Of a DNA stretch of 64,000 nt, positions 61,851 to 64,000 are shown in pieces (the stretch's first letter is position 1; every line of letters begins with the position of its first letter). This stretch comes from Anisakis pegreffii (Eukaryota > Nematoda > Chromadorea > Rhabditida > Anisakidae), in the NCBI GenBank assembly GCA_035041965.1, contig JAPYMA010002771.1, positions 1-64,000 on the forward strand, written 5' to 3'. Below the pieces are notes generated by a model. The model did not search any database and had not been told where the DNA came from. It saw only the letters and a program-made list of their open reading frames with translations. Made by a program: the position numbers and the translations under genes.

Positions 61851-63180
61851 TACATAAAAATAAAACTTATTCACTAATTTAAACTGTCAGAAAATTATGT
61901 ATGTTGTCGACGAAAACGCCTATTTCTTCGTATATGGCTAATTTTCTTAAGGTATTTCATCTGCAATATGACCACCAATACACCACCACAGGTACAACTC
62001 CCCTACCACGTTCAGGAATTCCCCGTTCTTCAGTGTCTGTTTTGCCTAATAACATACCGCTTTCTTGGGTGAAATAGAATCTCAACTGTCGAAAATTGAG
62101 CGAAACAGTAATATATGGAAATGAGCAGCACGTTGAAAGTTCCATTAGAAACGAACAAGAATGGCTCAATAACAAATATAATGTTCTGAAATTCAATAGT
62201 CTGAAGAATCCAGCAACGCGAAGGTGTTAGCGTTCTGGTTGAAACTGACAATGAGGATCAACCGTGAAGGTGCATTCATCTTGAATGTTGCAATCTTAAT
62301 ATTTCTGCTGTAATACATAGACTAATCCATATAATGTTACGAAAGGAGTAGGAAAATAGTTGGACTGGAAGGAGGTTGTCCACACACGGAATGGACAGCT
62401 TTTGACAGTGGTGGTTGGAGAAGAACATTTAATTGTGGCCTCATCCTTGAAGAACATAGGCACCCTAACCTTCAACCTTTGGATGCAAACCCGTTCAATT
62501 TTGAATTCAAAGCATTTCATCTGTGCAAACAGCTTTACGTGAGCTTGTACGCCACTGTTGCCTCTAGTACGCTTCGTCCCAATAGTCCGGTCTCAAACCG
62601 ACGTACACTCCCCATAGTGATGAGTCTGGAATGAACTGCGTTGTTCAATTCAACTCAATTCTTCCGAGCATAAACTTTTATTGAAGTTTCGCATGACTCG
62701 TGAACTGGAAATGACTTCTGATATGGACTCAAATTTTGTTCTTAACGGCGATGCTTGTTTCATTCAGTTTTAGTGTTTGATTTAAAAATCGAAAAACATT
62801 CGGTGTTATTATGAGTCTACTAATGGGTCCATTCCCATTATAAGGCTACGCTTTTGTTCATTTTTGTTAGATGCTCTCTCAAGTAGTTGGTCAAGTAGAC
62901 CACTGAGTGAATGACCGGTAGCAAAAGGGATTCTCACAATTCTAGATAGCATGTGGTGATGGAAGACGGAATTTCGTTACTGTAGCTTTAGATTTTTTAC
63001 TGTAACTTTGAATATTCCCAAAATTTGTCCTTAATACGAGAATGCAGCTTGGGATAGATGGAGTGCAGTGTTGCTCTTCGTGGACAGAACAACACAGTTC
63101 AATCGAAAGCTCTCCGAACAAGATTGCTCAACACGTGTATCTAGCTATAGTATATAATCTGAGGTTTTTTTGTCGTATAG

Positions 63181-63325
63181 GCGATGCAGCAAGAAGCAGA
63201 TTAACCTGAACTTCTTAATGTGCACCGATTGTAGTAAGCTAGTTTGCATTCATGCTTGTGCTGTACGTGATCGAATATCTACGGTGCTGATGTTAACAAC
63301 ATGTTGTGGTGCTAATTGCAAGTGA
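63181..63325 (+). pseudogene. Cys-rich C-terminal tail resembling piggyBac transposases
   Basis: A GTATAG acceptor opens a 47-codon frame to TGA 63323: RCSKKQ, then FLMCTDCSKLVCIHAC and TTCCGANCK. PiggyBac-type transposases end in a similar zinc-ribbon (RC, then CxxCxxxLC with a following Cys/His). No catalytic domain was recognised upstream, so this would be a fragment. Confidence 0.35.
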
Positions 63326-63926
63326 AATTCAGGTTAGGTTGTCCATTACTGCATAGCTGCGTGAGATGTCGAAATATTTTCTGTATATTTTCAAAAATTT
63401 TACCTATCATGTTTTTGCGTTATTTCAGATTTTTTGAGGGTATCACTTCAGATTTTCATTGAATATTCCTCTCCAACTTCACCAATTTCAACCTATGTGG
63501 GGGCAACTGATAAGCATTCTTTGAATAGCAATGAATTTGTTAATGCCACCTCGAAATTATATCGCACCACCTGACCACTGAGTTGCTTTCGTTAAGAAAA
63601 GGATTGTCGATTGAATAACCTTTAACCTCGAGAAAAAAGCGAATAAAACTTCAAATATGAACACATAAGAGCCATTTTGCCACAACAACATCAAATAAAA
63701 GTGAACGTCACAAACAAAAATGAAAGGAACAAAACAAGTGAATCAATCGTTCGGATAAGAACAATTCCATAAGGCACTCATGGTGAGCCAAAAACGTGAA
63801 AAATCTTCGGAATAAATGTTCCTCAAAACAATATGAATAAATTAACATGATTATTTATAAATAAATATTAATGGAGAGATTTTATAATAACTATGATTAT
63901 TTTGATATCATTGATAATATATTTTT

Positions 63927-63951
63927 ATAATAATAATAATAATAATAATAT
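63927..63951. repeat. (ATA)n microsatellite
   Basis: About eight ATA/TAA triplets near the right edge of the window, in a very AT-rich context. Confidence 0.9.
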
Positions 63952-64000
63952 CTACGAATAACATCATTACACATATAATAATACTAATAACAATTGTGAT

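Larger units (their letters stand above)
59997..64000. other. non-coding stretch upstream of TOM20
   Basis: Holds the telomere-hexamer palindrome, a possible solo LTR and a piggyBac-like fragment (listed separately). No other gene is supportable. A perfect 14-bp palindrome AGAGGCTAGCCTCT lies near 60746. Confidence 0.5.

Noticed and set aside
1..64000. tRNA, rRNA and CRISPR features
   Set aside because: No intact tRNA B-box with matching acceptor stem, no rRNA core motif and no regularly spaced direct repeats were found by eye on either strand.

Overview
This window reads as nuclear DNA of a nematode. The genes are broken into many short exons with GT...AG introns, and acceptors of the TTTTCAG type are common. 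Four of the five gene models have an acceptor-like AG 5 to 36 nt upstream of the start codon, as expected for spliced-leader trans-splicing. A degenerate run of the nematode telomere hexamer TTAGGC is also present. The composition is AT-rich and there are no bacterial-style operons. The exact species cannot be read from the sequence. Gene models below were built by hand from splice signals and reading-phase continuity, and no database search was possible.

Layout: 1-733 holds the 3' end of a non-LTR (RTE-like) retrotransposon and a GATAGC-rich repeat. 1457-8922 (minus) is an 18-exon kinesin with a CENP-E/kinesin-7-like motor and a short coiled-coil tail. 8959-12439 is non-coding apart from a fragment resembling a GalNAc-transferase exon. 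12440-17588 (minus) is an annexin with four core repeats behind a long GYPGQ-repeat N-terminus. 17601-28532 is gene-poor and rich in hAT-type non-autonomous transposons. 28533-32801 (plus) is a PPP1R14-like protein phosphatase 1 inhibitor whose first intron carries a complete hAT element. 32802-50254 is a 17 kb gene-poor stretch with more transposon remnants and two unassigned exon-like ORFs. 50255-51898 (plus) is a small two-pass membrane protein with a CxxC...CxxC zinc ribbon, resembling PIP4P/TMEM55. 51899-58579 holds retrotransposon 3' ends and a broken Merlin-like transposase. 58580-59987 (minus) is TOM20. 59997-64000 holds a 60-bp inverted repeat around telomere-like hexamers, a possible solo LTR and a piggyBac-like Cys-rich tail.

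The genes have unrelated housekeeping roles (mitosis, membrane binding, phosphatase control, lipid or membrane signalling, mitochondrial import), and nothing suggests they act in one pathway. The most notable features are the telomere-hexamer palindrome, three hAT families (two with matching 8-bp target duplications), the hAT element lying 23 bp from a splice acceptor, and a CENP-E-like kinesin in a nematode.
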